Shown: positions 15,250 to 24,492 of the stretch, piece by piece
Position numbering within the stretch: position 1 is the stretch's first letter
Layout: every line of letters begins with the position of its first letter
Assembly: GCA_965284435.1 (NCBI GenBank)
Contig: OZ260083.1
Coordinates: forward strand, 2,046,001-2,110,000
Source of the DNA: CAIYZT01 sp947461435
Lineage (GTDB): Bacteria > Pseudomonadota > Alphaproteobacteria > Rhodobacterales > Rhodobacteraceae
Length of the DNA stretch: 64,000 bases
Direction of reading: 5' to 3'
Notes under the pieces: generated by a model
The model's database searches: none
Seen by the model: only the letters and a program-made list of their open reading frames with translations
What the model was told of the DNA's origin: nothing
Made by a program: the position numbers and the translations under genes

Positions 15250-16386
15250 ATGAGCCACAATCCCATCCGTCCTTGGCGCAATATTGATCGCCGCGTCAGC
15301 CGCCAAATTCGGGTGGGCAAGGTTTTGGTGGGGGGGGATGCGCCGATCTCGGTGCAAACCATGACCAACACCCTGACCACTGATGTCGCTGCCACGATTG
15401 AACAAATTCAGCGCTGTGCCATTGCTGGCGCCGATATCGTTCGGGTGTCGACGCCCGATCAGGAAAGCACCCGCGCGCTGAAGGAAATCGTGGCGGAAAG
15501 CCCGGTTCCGATCGTGGCCGACATACATTTCCATTACAAACGCGCGATCGAGGCGGCAGAGGCGGGCGCGGCCTGTCTGCGCATCAACCCCGGCAATATC
15601 GGTGATGCCAAGCGTGTGGCCGAAGTGGTGAAGGCGGCCAAAGATCATGGCTGTTCGATCCGCATCGGGGTCAACGCCGGATCGTTGGAAAAGCATCTTC
15701 TGGACAAATACGGAGAGCCTTGCCCCGATGCCATGGTTGAATCGGGGATGGACCATATCAAGTTGTTGCAGGACAACGATTTTCACGAATTCAAGATTTC
15801 GGTGAAAGCATCGGATGTGTTCATGGCGGCGGCGGCCTATCAACAATTGGCGGGTGTCACCGATGCGCCGATCCATCTGGGGATCACCGAAGCGGGCGGG
15901 CTGATGTCAGGCACCGTGAAATCGGCGATTGGCCTTGGGTCGTTGTTGTGGTTCGGAATTGGCGACACGATCCGGGTGTCGCTGTCGGCCGATCCGGTGG
16001 AAGAGGTGAAGGTTGGCTTTGAGATCTTGAAGTCCTTGGGCCTGCGGCACCGGGGGGTGACCATCATCTCGTGCCCGTCCTGCGCGCGGCAGGGCTTTGA
16101 TGTGATCAAGACGGTATCGGCGCTGGAAAACCGCTTGGCCCATATCACCACCTCGATGAGCCTGTCGATCATCGGCTGTGTGGTCAACGGTCCGGGTGAG
16201 GCGTTGATGACCGACATCGGCTTTACCGGCGGCGGGGCCGGGTCTGGGATGGTCTATCTGGCCGGTAAGCAAAGCCACAAACTGGGCAATGACAAGATGG
16301 TGGACCACATCGTCGATCTGGTGGAAAAGAAGGCGGCCGACATCGAAGCCAAGGCCGCCGAGGAGGCGGCGCAGGCGGCGGTGTGA
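15250..16386 (+). CDS. ispG: 4-hydroxy-3-methylbut-2-enyl diphosphate synthase
   Basis: 378 residues. Penultimate step of the MEP isoprenoid pathway: reductive opening of MEcPP to HMBPP by a [4Fe-4S] enzyme. Seen: HYKRAIEAAEAGAACLRINP near the N-terminus, and cluster cysteines in ISCPSCARQGFD and IIGCVVNGPGEA. The ATG at 15250 gives the family start MSHNPIRPWRNI; another ATG 12 bases upstream (15238) with AGGGGG 5 bases before it cannot be excluded. It lies 61 bases after the RodZ-like gene, probably in one operon. Confidence 0.95.
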   Translation: MSHNPIRPWRNIDRRVSRQIRVGKVLVGGDAPISVQTMTNTLTTDVAATIEQIQRCAIAGADIVRVSTPDQESTRALKEIVAESPVPIVADIHFHYKRAIEAAEAGAACLRINPGNIGDAKRVAEVVKAAKDHGCSIRIGVNAGSLEKHLLDKYGEPCPDAMVESGMDHIKLLQDNDFHEFKISVKASDVFMAAAAYQQLAGVTDAPIHLGITEAGGLMSGTVKSAIGLGSLLWFGIGDTIRVSLSADPVEEVKVGFEILKSLGLRHRGVTIISCPSCARQGFDVIKTVSALENRLAHITTSMSLSIIGCVVNGPGEALMTDIGFTGGGAGSGMVYLAGKQSHKLGNDKMVDHIVDLVEKKAADIEAKAAEEAAQAAV

Positions 16387-16403
16387 CCCGCCGCAGGCGC
16401 GCG

Positions 16404-17153
16404 TCAGTTGGCGGCGCGCGCGTCGGCCACCATCTGCTTCATGGCGTCCAGCGGAACATAGCCGCGAAGCAGCGTTCCGCCCATCACGAAGGTCGGCGTG
16501 CCTGCAATCGACAGGGTATCGGCCAAGGCATGGTTCGCGGCAATCACGGCTGTCACATCGTCACTGCCCATCCGGGTAAGGATCGGGGCCGGGTCCAGCC
16601 CCAGATCTGTGGCCATGCGTGACAAGGTGGCCTCTTCCGGGGCGCCGCGCAGTTCCATCAACTGATCATGAACCGCTTTGTAGGCCTCTGCCCCGTGCAG
16701 TTGCTGCACCGCGACGGCAAAGCGCGAGGTGATGATCGAGTCTTCGCCCAAAATCGGAAATTCCTTGAGGATGAACCGAATATTGCCGTCTGATGCGACC
16801 AGATCTTCGACTTCGGCAAAGGCTTTCTTGCAGTAGCCGCAGCGGTAATCCATGAATTCCACCACGGTGATGTCACCTTCGGGATTGCCGCCGACCCACG
16901 AAACCCCGTCATCAAAGATCAGGCTGGCATTCTGGGCGACCAATTCATCATCGGCCAGCGCGTCGGCCTCGGCCTGACGGTCTTGCAAGATGGTCATGGC
17001 TTCGACCAGAACTTTGGGGTTTTCAAGCAGATAGGCGCGGACCGCCTCGCCGAAAGCGGCCTTTTCGGCATCGGTCATGTCGGTCAATCCGTCAGCGCCA
17101 GCGGGGGCGGCAAGGGCAAGGCAAAGACCAAGGGCAGCAAGGAAGGGGCGCAT
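16404..17153 (-). CDS. DsbA-family periplasmic thiol oxidoreductase
   Basis: 249 residues with a signal peptide (MRPFLAALGLCLALAAPAGA). The thioredoxin fold starts near 90 and has the active site Cys105-Gly-Tyr-Cys108 and the cis-Pro region AGTPTFVMGG. The N-terminal helical part (LTDMTDAEKAAFGEAVRAYL) resembles the DsbA/Com1-type group with an extra N-terminal domain, which form or isomerise disulfides in the periplasm. It ends 18 bases from the ispG stop, convergent. The partner DsbB is not in the window. Confidence 0.9.
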   Translation of the reverse strand: MRPFLAALGLCLALAAPAGADGLTDMTDAEKAAFGEAVRAYLLENPKVLVEAMTILQDRQAEADALADDELVAQNASLIFDDGVSWVGGNPEGDITVVEFMDYRCGYCKKAFAEVEDLVASDGNIRFILKEFPILGEDSIITSRFAVAVQQLHGAEAYKAVHDQLMELRGAPEEATLSRMATDLGLDPAPILTRMGSDDVTAVIAANHALADTLSIAGTPTFVMGGTLLRGYVPLDAMKQMVADARAAN

Positions 17154-17234
17154 GGAAGACCTGTAAACTGGGCGCGCGGGCTTGACCTTGGGCGCCCGGC
17201 GGGGACACTGTGAGTGATCAGCATAGAGGCAGGC

Positions 17235-18380
17235 ATGAAGAGTTCAAGACGGGGCCAGGTTGATCCCTTTATTGTGATGGATATGGTCGAAGAGGCGCGG
17301 CAGCTGGAAGCGGCGGGGCGCAGCATCATTCATATGGAGGTGGGGCAGCCGGGCACGGCCGCGCCCGCCCTTGCGCGGCAGGCGGCGGCGCGGCAGATGG
17401 AGCGGTCATCGCTGGGCTATACGGTGGCTTTGGGGATCCCCGATCTGCGGCGCGCGATCGCAGATCTGTATCAACGTTGGTATGGTATCGCCTTGAACCC
17501 CGACCGGGTGGTGGTGACCTCCGGATCTTCGGGGGCCTTTTTGCTGGCATTTTCGGCGCTGTTTGATGCGGGGGACCGCGTTGCGCTGGGAGAGCCGGGG
17601 TATCCCAGCTATCGCCAGATCCTCAAGGCGCTGTCCTTGGTGCCTTTAGGCATTGCCACGTCGTCACAGAACCGATTTCAGCCCGTGCCTGCCGATCTGC
17701 AGGCTGTGGACATGCAGGGGCTGATCGTTGCCTCACCGGGAAATCCGACGGGGACGATGCTGGATCATGCGCATCTGAAGGCCCTGATCGACCATGCGCA
17801 GGACCGCGACATTTCTTTTGTGTCGGATGAAATCTATCACGGTCTGCATTATGGGGCGCGGGCCGTTTCGGCGTTGGAAATCAGCGACGACACCTATGTC
17901 ATCAATTCCTTTTCCAAGTATTTCAGCATGACAGGCTGGCGGGTGGGCTGGATGGTGGTTCCCGAAGGGCATATTCGCACGGTGGAGCGTTTGGCGCAGA
18001 ACATGTTCATCTGCGCGCCTCATGTGGCCCAGGTTGCGGCCTTGGCGGCGCTGGAGGCCATCGACGAGATGGAGGCAAACCGGGCCGTTTATGCCGAAAA
18101 CCGCCGGTTGATGATGGAAGGTCTGCCAAAGGCCAGCTTTTCCAAGATCGCGCCGCCCGATGGGGCGTTTTATGTTTATGCCGATGTGTCGGATCTGACG
18201 CAGGACAGTTTGGCCTTTGCCAAGCAGGTTTTGCACGGTGCCGGCGTGGCCGTGACCCCGGGTTTGGATTTTGATCCGCTGCGGGGCGCCCAGACCTTGC
18301 GGTTTTCCTATGCCCGCGGCACTGCGGATATCCTTGAGGGTCTGGCGCGGTTGCGGGCCTTTATGGCGGACCGGATATGA
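17235..18380 (+). CDS. PLP-dependent aminotransferase, class I/II fold
   Basis: 381 residues. PLP lysine Lys228 in SFSKYFSMTGWRVGW, with NPTGT and the SDEIYHGLHYG aspartate/tyrosine pair, as in aspartate/aromatic-type transaminases. The amino-acid substrate cannot be read from sequence. ATG 17235 with AGAGGCAGGC before it is preferred to GTG 17214. Its last four bases overlap the start of the amidase gene (ATGA), and the DsbA-like gene is divergent upstream. Confidence 0.88.
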   Translation: MKSSRRGQVDPFIVMDMVEEARQLEAAGRSIIHMEVGQPGTAAPALARQAAARQMERSSLGYTVALGIPDLRRAIADLYQRWYGIALNPDRVVVTSGSSGAFLLAFSALFDAGDRVALGEPGYPSYRQILKALSLVPLGIATSSQNRFQPVPADLQAVDMQGLIVASPGNPTGTMLDHAHLKALIDHAQDRDISFVSDEIYHGLHYGARAVSALEISDDTYVINSFSKYFSMTGWRVGWMVVPEGHIRTVERLAQNMFICAPHVAQVAALAALEAIDEMEANRAVYAENRRLMMEGLPKASFSKIAPPDGAFYVYADVSDLTQDSLAFAKQVLHGAGVAVTPGLDFDPLRGAQTLRFSYARGTADILEGLARLRAFMADRI

Positions 18381-19579
18381 GGCGCGGTGTTGCGGCTGTT
18401 GCAGGGCTTGTGCTTTGGGCCGTGCCGCTTTTGGCGCAAGAGTTCACCGCGCTGGCCCGCGTGGATATGGACCAGTCGGTCATTGATGATAACGGATCCG
18501 AGGTTGTGGCCACCTTTGCGCTGAGCCAGCCAGTGCCGTGGCGCGTGCGCGTTCTGGATGCGCCGCCCCGCGTGATCTTGGATATGCGCGAAGCGGATTG
18601 GTCGGGGGTGGGGGATCTGGCCGAATTGTCGGACCACGTGGTGACCCTGCGCGCGGGGCCGTTTCGGCCGGGCTGGTCGCGGTTGGTGATGCAGTTGGAT
18701 CAACCCATGATCGTGGATCAGGCGGGAATGACCACGGGCGGCGATGTGCAGCTTTCGGTCACGCTTCGCGCGGCCACACAAGAGGAGTTTGCCCAAAAGG
18801 CCAGCCTTCCCGAGCCGGCGAATTGGGCGCTGCCGGCCCCGGCACGGCTGGAGGCGCCGCCTGCCAAGAAAGACGGACCGATCGTTGTGATCCTGGATCC
18901 GGGGCACGGCGGTATTGACCCGGGGGCAGAACGCGGCGGTCTGAAAGAAGCCGAGGTGATGCTGACCTTTGCGCGAGAGTTGAAAGAGGTTTTGCTGCGC
19001 ACGGGCGACTTTGAGGTTGTGCTGACGCGCGATTCCGACACGTTTATCCCGTTGGAAGAACGCTCCACCCTAGCACGTTCGGCGGGGGCAGGTGTGTTTG
19101 TCTCGCTGCATGCCGATGCTTTGGCCGAGGGTGAGGCCGTGGGGGCCACGATTTATACCTTGGCGCAGGATGCCAGCGATGAGGCCGCGCGCGCCTTGGC
19201 TGAGCGGCACGACCGCGATGACCTGTTGGCGGGCGTTGATCTGACCCAACAAGATGACCTTGTGGCCACGGTGTTGATGGACATGGCCCGCACCGAAACC
19301 GCGCCGCGCATTGACCGTTTGTCGGCCGCCCTTGAGGCGGCGATGACAACGGCCGGGATCAAGATGCACCGGCAACCCCGGCAAGAGGCCGGATTTTCGG
19401 TTCTGAAATCACCTGACATTCCGTCTGTGCTTATCGAACTTGGGTTCTTGTCTTCGGAGCGGGACCGCGCCCGTTTGGCCGATGCGCAATGGCGGGCCAA
19501 AATGGTCGGGGCGATCCGCGACGGATTGGTGGCATGGGCGGCCGAAGACCGATCGATCACGGGACTTGGGGGGAACTGA
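18377..19579 (+). CDS. N-acetylmuramoyl-L-alanine amidase (AMIN + Amidase_3)
   Basis: 400 residues with a signal peptide (cut near residue 20, LLAQEF). AMIN domain at ~25-130 (septum-targeting in the AmiC class), then an Amidase_3 zinc domain at ~168-395: His177 in LDPGHGGIDPG, Glu191 in LKEAEVML, the SLHADAL histidine and the catalytic IELGFLS glutamate. It cuts the bond between MurNAc and the stem peptide in the periplasm and should act in daughter-cell separation. Coupled to the aminotransferase gene by an ATGA overlap and followed by PBP1A after 114 bases. Confidence 0.93.
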   Translation: MRRGVAAVAGLVLWAVPLLAQEFTALARVDMDQSVIDDNGSEVVATFALSQPVPWRVRVLDAPPRVILDMREADWSGVGDLAELSDHVVTLRAGPFRPGWSRLVMQLDQPMIVDQAGMTTGGDVQLSVTLRAATQEEFAQKASLPEPANWALPAPARLEAPPAKKDGPIVVILDPGHGGIDPGAERGGLKEAEVMLTFARELKEVLLRTGDFEVVLTRDSDTFIPLEERSTLARSAGAGVFVSLHADALAEGEAVGATIYTLAQDASDEAARALAERHDRDDLLAGVDLTQQDDLVATVLMDMARTETAPRIDRLSAALEAAMTTAGIKMHRQPRQEAGFSVLKSPDIPSVLIELGFLSSERDRARLADAQWRAKMVGAIRDGLVAWAAEDRSITGLGGN

Positions 19580-19693
19580 CGAAAATATTACAGCAAAGCG
19601 CGCTGAATGGGCGGATCGTGGGCGATGGTGTTTTGACCTTGCCCTGAACCTTGCCTATATAGCGGGCGTGAAGATGCCATTGGCGGGGACCGC

Positions 19694-22237
19694 GTGCTGC
19701 GTTTTGTCGGATCAGTTTTGGGTGGCATCTTTACGATGGTCACCATGAGCATCTTGTTCACGGCCCTGACCGTTGGCGGCATTTTTTACATGTATGCCAA
19801 TGACTTGCCCAGCCATGAACGGTTGGCGCAATACACCCCCCCGACCATCAGCCGCATTTACAACGGCGAAGGGCGGATCATTGACGAATTTGCGCAGGAA
19901 CGCCGTTTGTTCGTGCCCATCGAAGATATCCCCGAACTGGTGAAGCAGGCCTTTATCAGCGCCGAGGACAAGCATTTTTACACCCACAAAGGCTATGACG
20001 TGGCGGGAATGATCGGGGCGTTTCGCGATGCCATCTTGTCGCGGGGCAAGAATGTGCGCGGTGCCTCAACCATTACACAGCAGGTGATGAAGAATTTTCT
20101 TTTGTCGGGTGACCGGACGGGCGAGCGCAAGATCAAGGAAATCATTCTGGCCACGCGGTTGGAAGAGACGCTGAGCAAGGAGAAGATCCTTGAACTGTAT
20201 CTGAACGAGATTTTTCTTGGCCAGAATTCCTATGGGGTTGCGGCGGCGGCGCAGACCTATTTCAACAAGTCCCTTGACGAACTGGCGCCGCACGAAGCCG
20301 CGATGCTGGCCTCTTTGCCCAAGGCGCCGGGCGAATTTCACCCGGTGCGCGGCAAAGAACGACTGTTGGAGCGGCGGAATTATGTTCTGAACGAAATGTT
20401 CCAGAACGGTTATCTGAGCGAGGCGGCCTATACCTCGGAAAAGGCAAAGCCGCTGCTGTCGGTGCAAAACGGGGATTTCCCGGCGTTCCGCAACGCCTTG
20501 CCGCCGCGCGATTATTTCACGGACGAAATCCGCCGGCAGCTTTCGGGCAGCTTTGGCGAGGAAGAGTTCTTTGGCGGGGGTCTGGCAATCCGTGCCACGG
20601 TCGAGCCGGATTTGCAGGCCATGGCGGCCAAGGCGCTGCGGGCGGGGCTTGAAAAATATGACCGGGGGCAGGGCATCTGGCGCGGCACCGGCCGCAAATT
20701 GGCGAGCAGCGCGCTTGCAGATTGGCGCACGGCCTTGGTGGCCGAGGAGAACCTGCCGCGCGACGTCGAGGGTTGGAAGGCGGCCGTGGTTCTGGAATTG
20801 GGCGCGGAGACGGCCACGATTGGGATCGAGTTGGAGCCCGACCTTGGGACCATCGCCGCGGAAGATGTGAATTGGGCCCGCAAACGCAACACAGATGGCA
20901 GTTTGGGCAAGAAGGCGCAGGTTCCGGCGGATCTTGTGGAGGTGGGCGATATCGTGATGGTGCGCGCCATCACCTCGGATGAGGACGGATCCTTTGTGCG
21001 CTGGTCGCTGCGCCAAGTGCCCGAAGTGCAGGGCGGGTTCATGGCGATGGACGTGAACACGGGCCGCGTCTTTGCCATGCAGGGCGGTTTCTCCTATATG
21101 GATTCGGTGTTCAACCGCGCCACACAAGCCACCCGTCAGCCCGGATCGTCGTTCAAGCCCTTTGTCTATGCGGCCGCACTGGATTCGGGGTTTACGCCTG
21201 CGACGATCGTGGTGGATGCTCCGATCGAGATCAACACGCCGCAAGGACTGTGGACGCCAAAGAACGCGTCCAACAAGTTCTATGGCCCGACGCCGATGCG
21301 GACTGGGATCGAGCAATCGCGGAACCTGATGACCATTCGAATTGCCGAAGAGATCGGCATGGAAACCGTCGCGGGCTATGCTGAACGGTTTGGGGTTTAT
21401 GACAAGATGAACCCCTTCCTTGCCAATGCCTTGGGCGCGCAGGAAACCACTTTGTTCAAGATGGTCGCGGCCTATGCTATGTTTGCCAATGGCGGCGAGC
21501 GGGTGGAGCCGACCTTGGTGGACCGCGTTCAGGACCGCTATGGCGATACGGTGTATCGGCACGACCAACGGGTCTGCGAAGACTGCACCGATACGGTCTG
21601 GCAACAGGGCGCGGGTCCAAGGATCAAGGCCGACCGGGAACGTGTGATGGATGCCATCACCGCCTATCAGTTGACGTCGATGATGCAGGGCGTGGTTCAA
21701 CGCGGGTCAGCCGCAAGTTTGAAATTGCCGATCCCGATCGCGGGCAAGACCGGCACGACCAATGATGCCAAGGACGTTTGGTTCATCGGCTATTCGTCGA
21801 ACATCGTTGCGGGCTGTTACATCGGCTTTGACCAGCCGCGCAGCCTTGGCGAGAATGCCTTTGGCGGCACCTTGTGCGTTCCGGTGTTCCAGGCCTTCAT
21901 GAAAGAGGCGATCAAGAAATATGGCGGCACGGATTTCACGGTTCCGCCCGGCGGCTATTTCCTGAGCATTGACCGCTTTACCGGGGCGCGGCTTGCCGAC
22001 GGCACATCCGGCGACAATGTGGTGCAGGAATATTTCCGCGAAGGCGAAGAGCCGGTCTTTGGTTTGGCAGCGTTGATCGATGGCGGATTTGCCATGGGCG
22101 AAAATCTGCCCCTGTTTGCCGAGGGCGAGGTTGACACGGTGCAGGGGGGCGACACGGTGGTGACGTCAGACGGTTTGACAAAGAAGGTGCCCAAAAAAGC
22201 CAATTTTGGAACGCTCAGTTCCGGCGGACTGTATTAG
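19694..22237 (+). CDS. mrcA: Penicillin-binding protein 1A
   Basis: 847 residues. One N-terminal membrane anchor (VTMSILFTALTVGGIFYMY), glycosyltransferase-51 domain with its catalytic Glu in SAEDKHFYTHKG and RGASTITQQVMKN, a long inserted OB-like segment, and a transpeptidase domain with SSFK (PGSSFKPF), SRN and KTGTT motifs. Bifunctional class A PBP that polymerises and cross-links peptidoglycan in the periplasm. GTG 19694 is the start that leaves the usual short cytoplasmic tail (MLRFVGSVLGG). It lies behind the amidase gene in the same direction and may share its transcript. Confidence 0.95.
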   Translation: MLRFVGSVLGGIFTMVTMSILFTALTVGGIFYMYANDLPSHERLAQYTPPTISRIYNGEGRIIDEFAQERRLFVPIEDIPELVKQAFISAEDKHFYTHKGYDVAGMIGAFRDAILSRGKNVRGASTITQQVMKNFLLSGDRTGERKIKEIILATRLEETLSKEKILELYLNEIFLGQNSYGVAAAAQTYFNKSLDELAPHEAAMLASLPKAPGEFHPVRGKERLLERRNYVLNEMFQNGYLSEAAYTSEKAKPLLSVQNGDFPAFRNALPPRDYFTDEIRRQLSGSFGEEEFFGGGLAIRATVEPDLQAMAAKALRAGLEKYDRGQGIWRGTGRKLASSALADWRTALVAEENLPRDVEGWKAAVVLELGAETATIGIELEPDLGTIAAEDVNWARKRNTDGSLGKKAQVPADLVEVGDIVMVRAITSDEDGSFVRWSLRQVPEVQGGFMAMDVNTGRVFAMQGGFSYMDSVFNRATQATRQPGSSFKPFVYAAALDSGFTPATIVVDAPIEINTPQGLWTPKNASNKFYGPTPMRTGIEQSRNLMTIRIAEEIGMETVAGYAERFGVYDKMNPFLANALGAQETTLFKMVAAYAMFANGGERVEPTLVDRVQDRYGDTVYRHDQRVCEDCTDTVWQQGAGPRIKADRERVMDAITAYQLTSMMQGVVQRGSAASLKLPIPIAGKTGTTNDAKDVWFIGYSSNIVAGCYIGFDQPRSLGENAFGGTLCVPVFQAFMKEAIKKYGGTDFTVPPGGYFLSIDRFTGARLADGTSGDNVVQEYFREGEEPVFGLAALIDGGFAMGENLPLFAEGEVDTVQGGDTVVTSDGLTKKVPKKANFGTLSSGGLY

Positions 22238-22303
22238 CGGCGCTTGCCGCCCCGCGTTGCTTTCGATATCACCCGCGCCTGATAGACCAAAAGGTAATGC
22301 CAA

Positions 22304-23431
22304 ATGCGCGCTGAGACGCAGAACCATATCGACCTGATTGAAAAGTCGCTGAAGCTTTTGGCCCAGCGTTTGGATTGGGAAACTGCGCCCCACCGTTTGG
22401 AAGAATTCGAGGCGCTGATCGAAGATCCGGCGCTGTGGAATGATCCGGCCAAGGCGCAAAAGCTGATGAAGGATCGTCAGCAGTTGATGGATGGCATTTC
22501 AACTTACAAGTTGATCTCGGGCGGGTTGAAGGACCATTCCGAATTGATCGAACTGGGCGAGATGGAGGGCGATGTTGAAATCGTCGCCGAGGCCGAAGCG
22601 GCGTTGAAGGCCTTGGTCGAAACAGCGCGGCAAAAAGAGTTGGAGGCTTTGCTGGACGGCGAGGCCGATGGCAACGATACCTTCTTGGAAATCAACGCGG
22701 GCGCGGGCGGTACGGAAAGTTGTGATTGGGCCAGCATCTTGGCGCGGATGTATGTTCGCTGGGCCGAGAAGAAGGGCTATACCGTGGAAATGCAATCTGA
22801 AACAGCGGGTGAAGAGGCCGGAATTCGGTCGGTATCTTACAAGATTTCAGGTCATAACGCCTATGGTTGGCTGAAATCGGAATCGGGCGTGCACCGCCTT
22901 GTGCGCATCTCGCCCTATGATTCCGCCGCACGGCGACACACGTCTTTTTCGTCGGTTTGGGTTTATCCTGTGGTCGATGACAACATTGAAATCGATGTGC
23001 AGGACAAGGACATTCGGATTGATACCTATCGGTCTTCGGGGGCCGGTGGTCAGCACGTGAACAAGACGGATTCGGCCGTGCGCATCACGCACTTTCCCAG
23101 TGGGATCGTGGTGACGTCATCGCTGAAATCGCAGCACCAAAACCGGGACATCGCGATGCAGGCGTTGAAATCGCGGCTGTATCAGCAGGAGCTGGACAAG
23201 CGCAACGCGGCCATTTTGGAAGCACACGAAAGCAAGGGCGATGCGGGCTGGGGCAACCAGATTCGGTCTTATGTCTTGCAGCCCTATCAGATGGTCAAAG
23301 ACCTGCGCACCGGGGTGGAAACCAGCGATACCGGCGGTGTGCTGGACGGGGATCTGGACAAGTTCATGGCCGCGACCTTGGCGCTTGGCGTATCGGGAAA
23401 AGGGCGCGAAGACACCTGGACCGAAGAGTGA
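22304..23431 (+). CDS. prfB: Peptide chain release factor 2
   Basis: 375 residues in one continuous frame. GGQ at 248-250 (SSGAGGQHVNKTDSAVRI) triggers peptide release; the codon-recognition loop is SPY at 203-205 (ISPYDSAARRHTSF) in place of the E. coli SPF, a form I associate with alphaproteobacteria. RF2 terminates at UAA and UGA. There is no internal UGA, so the autoregulatory +1 frameshift of E. coli prfB is absent. The GNAT gene downstream starts on the stop codon. Confidence 0.96.
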   Translation: MRAETQNHIDLIEKSLKLLAQRLDWETAPHRLEEFEALIEDPALWNDPAKAQKLMKDRQQLMDGISTYKLISGGLKDHSELIELGEMEGDVEIVAEAEAALKALVETARQKELEALLDGEADGNDTFLEINAGAGGTESCDWASILARMYVRWAEKKGYTVEMQSETAGEEAGIRSVSYKISGHNAYGWLKSESGVHRLVRISPYDSAARRHTSFSSVWVYPVVDDNIEIDVQDKDIRIDTYRSSGAGGQHVNKTDSAVRITHFPSGIVVTSSLKSQHQNRDIAMQALKSRLYQQELDKRNAAILEAHESKGDAGWGNQIRSYVLQPYQMVKDLRTGVETSDTGGVLDGDLDKFMAATLALGVSGKGREDTWTEE

Positions 23432-23898
23432 TCAAGATCATCCCCACCGGGCCGCAAGACTATGCGGCGCTGCGCGGGGCAGGGGTTTGGCGCGGATATG
23501 CCGTGCCCGAGGGCGGGCTGGAACCCGACGAGGTTTTGCAGATGTTGGTCGGCTGGTCCCAGCGCCTGAACGATGCCCAAGGCTGGGGAAGCTGGATTGC
23601 GGTATCGGGGGGTGAGGCTGTGGTGTCGCTGGCGGTCAAGTCACCGCCAGAGCAGGGCAGTGTGGAAATCGGTTACGGGACTGCGCCTGCACGGCGGGGC
23701 CAAGGCCTTGCCACGGCGGCCGTCTTGGCTGTTTTGCAAGACCTGATGGAACGCGGTGTGACCCGCGCAACGGCGGAAACATCGGTTGGCAATCCGGCAT
23801 CGGGGCGCGTGTTGGAAAAGGCCGGATTTCAGCAGATCGGAACGCGGATGGACGCGGAGGATGGCGCCTTGGTTCTTTGGAGCCGGCCGTTACCCTAA
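23428..23898 (+). CDS. GNAT family N-acetyltransferase
   Basis: 156 residues from GTG 23428 overlapping the prfB stop (GTGA), hence translationally coupled. The acetyl-CoA site is in GYGTAPARRGQGLATAAVLA, and the ETSVGNPASGRVLEKAGFQQ segment is typical of the RimJ/RimL-like group. The target is unknown; neighbouring prfB might suggest a translation-related substrate but there is no direct evidence. Confidence 0.85.
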   Translation: MIKIIPTGPQDYAALRGAGVWRGYAVPEGGLEPDEVLQMLVGWSQRLNDAQGWGSWIAVSGGEAVVSLAVKSPPEQGSVEIGYGTAPARRGQGLATAAVLAVLQDLMERGVTRATAETSVGNPASGRVLEKAGFQQIGTRMDAEDGALVLWSRPLP

Positions 23899-23910
23899 AG
23901 CCATGAAAAA

Positions 23911-23936
23911 GGCGGGCGCTGAGGATCAGGCCCGCC
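23911..23936. terminator. Bidirectional hairpin between GNAT and bactofilin genes
   Basis: GGCGGGC and GCCCGCC pair around a 12-base loop, with AAAAA on the left and no T-run on the right. It lies between two convergent genes; on the minus strand it ends in TTTTT, so it would serve the bactofilin operon best. Confidence 0.6.
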
Positions 23937-23979
23937 GACAAAAGATCGCCGCCACACATTCGGGTACGGCGCGGCTGTC

Positions 23980-24492
23980 TTACAGGCTTTCACCCGGCAC
24001 AATGGGCGATTCCATCCGCGATTGCGGCGGAAGGGGGCTGCGGCCGTTGTTCAGCGGGTCGTCTTGGCGCTGAACCGACCCTTCGAAATGCGCCCCTGAT
24101 TCGATGGCGATCGTCTTGTGGATGATGTCGCCTTCGACGCGGGCGGTGGAGGTCAGGCGCACTTTCAAGCCGCGCACGCGGCCCACGACGCGGCCATTGA
24201 CCACGATATCATCGGCCACGATTTCGCCGCGCACGGTGGCGCTTTCGCCGACGGTCAGCAGATGGGCGCGAATGTCGCCTTCGACGGTGCCTTCAACCTG
24301 AATATCGCCTGTCGTCCGCAGATTACCCACAACAGTTAGATCTGCCGACAGCACGGAAGCAGCCACTTTGCCCTTGGGCGCAGATGCTGTGAATTCCATC
24401 GACGGTTTTGTGGCGGTCGTTTCTGGCACTTTGGGCTTCTCCGTCTCGGGTTTTGCGGGGCCGGCTTCGTTGATTCGGCTTTTAGAAAACAT
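23980..24492 (-). CDS. Bactofilin
   Basis: 170 residues. A flexible N-terminal tail (Pro/Lys/Thr-rich) leads into the right-handed beta-helix bactofilin domain at ~45-140, with the VVGNLRTTGDIQVEGTVEGD and ADDIVVNGRVVGRVRG rungs. Bactofilins polymerise without nucleotide into membrane-associated scaffolds that localise cell-wall enzymes. It overlaps by 11 bases the gene for an M23 peptidase, the usual partner type, so scaffold and enzyme are made from one message. Confidence 0.94.
   Translation of the reverse strand: MFSKSRINEAGPAKPETEKPKVPETTATKPSMEFTASAPKGKVAASVLSADLTVVGNLRTTGDIQVEGTVEGDIRAHLLTVGESATVRGEIVADDIVVNGRVVGRVRGLKVRLTSTARVEGDIIHKTIAIESGAHFEGSVQRQDDPLNNGRSPLPPQSRMESPIVPGESL

Noticed and set aside
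20066..21700. 544-codon minus-strand frame opposite PBP1A
   Set aside because: Antisense shadow of mrcA; composition and lack of motifs or ribosome site argue against a gene.
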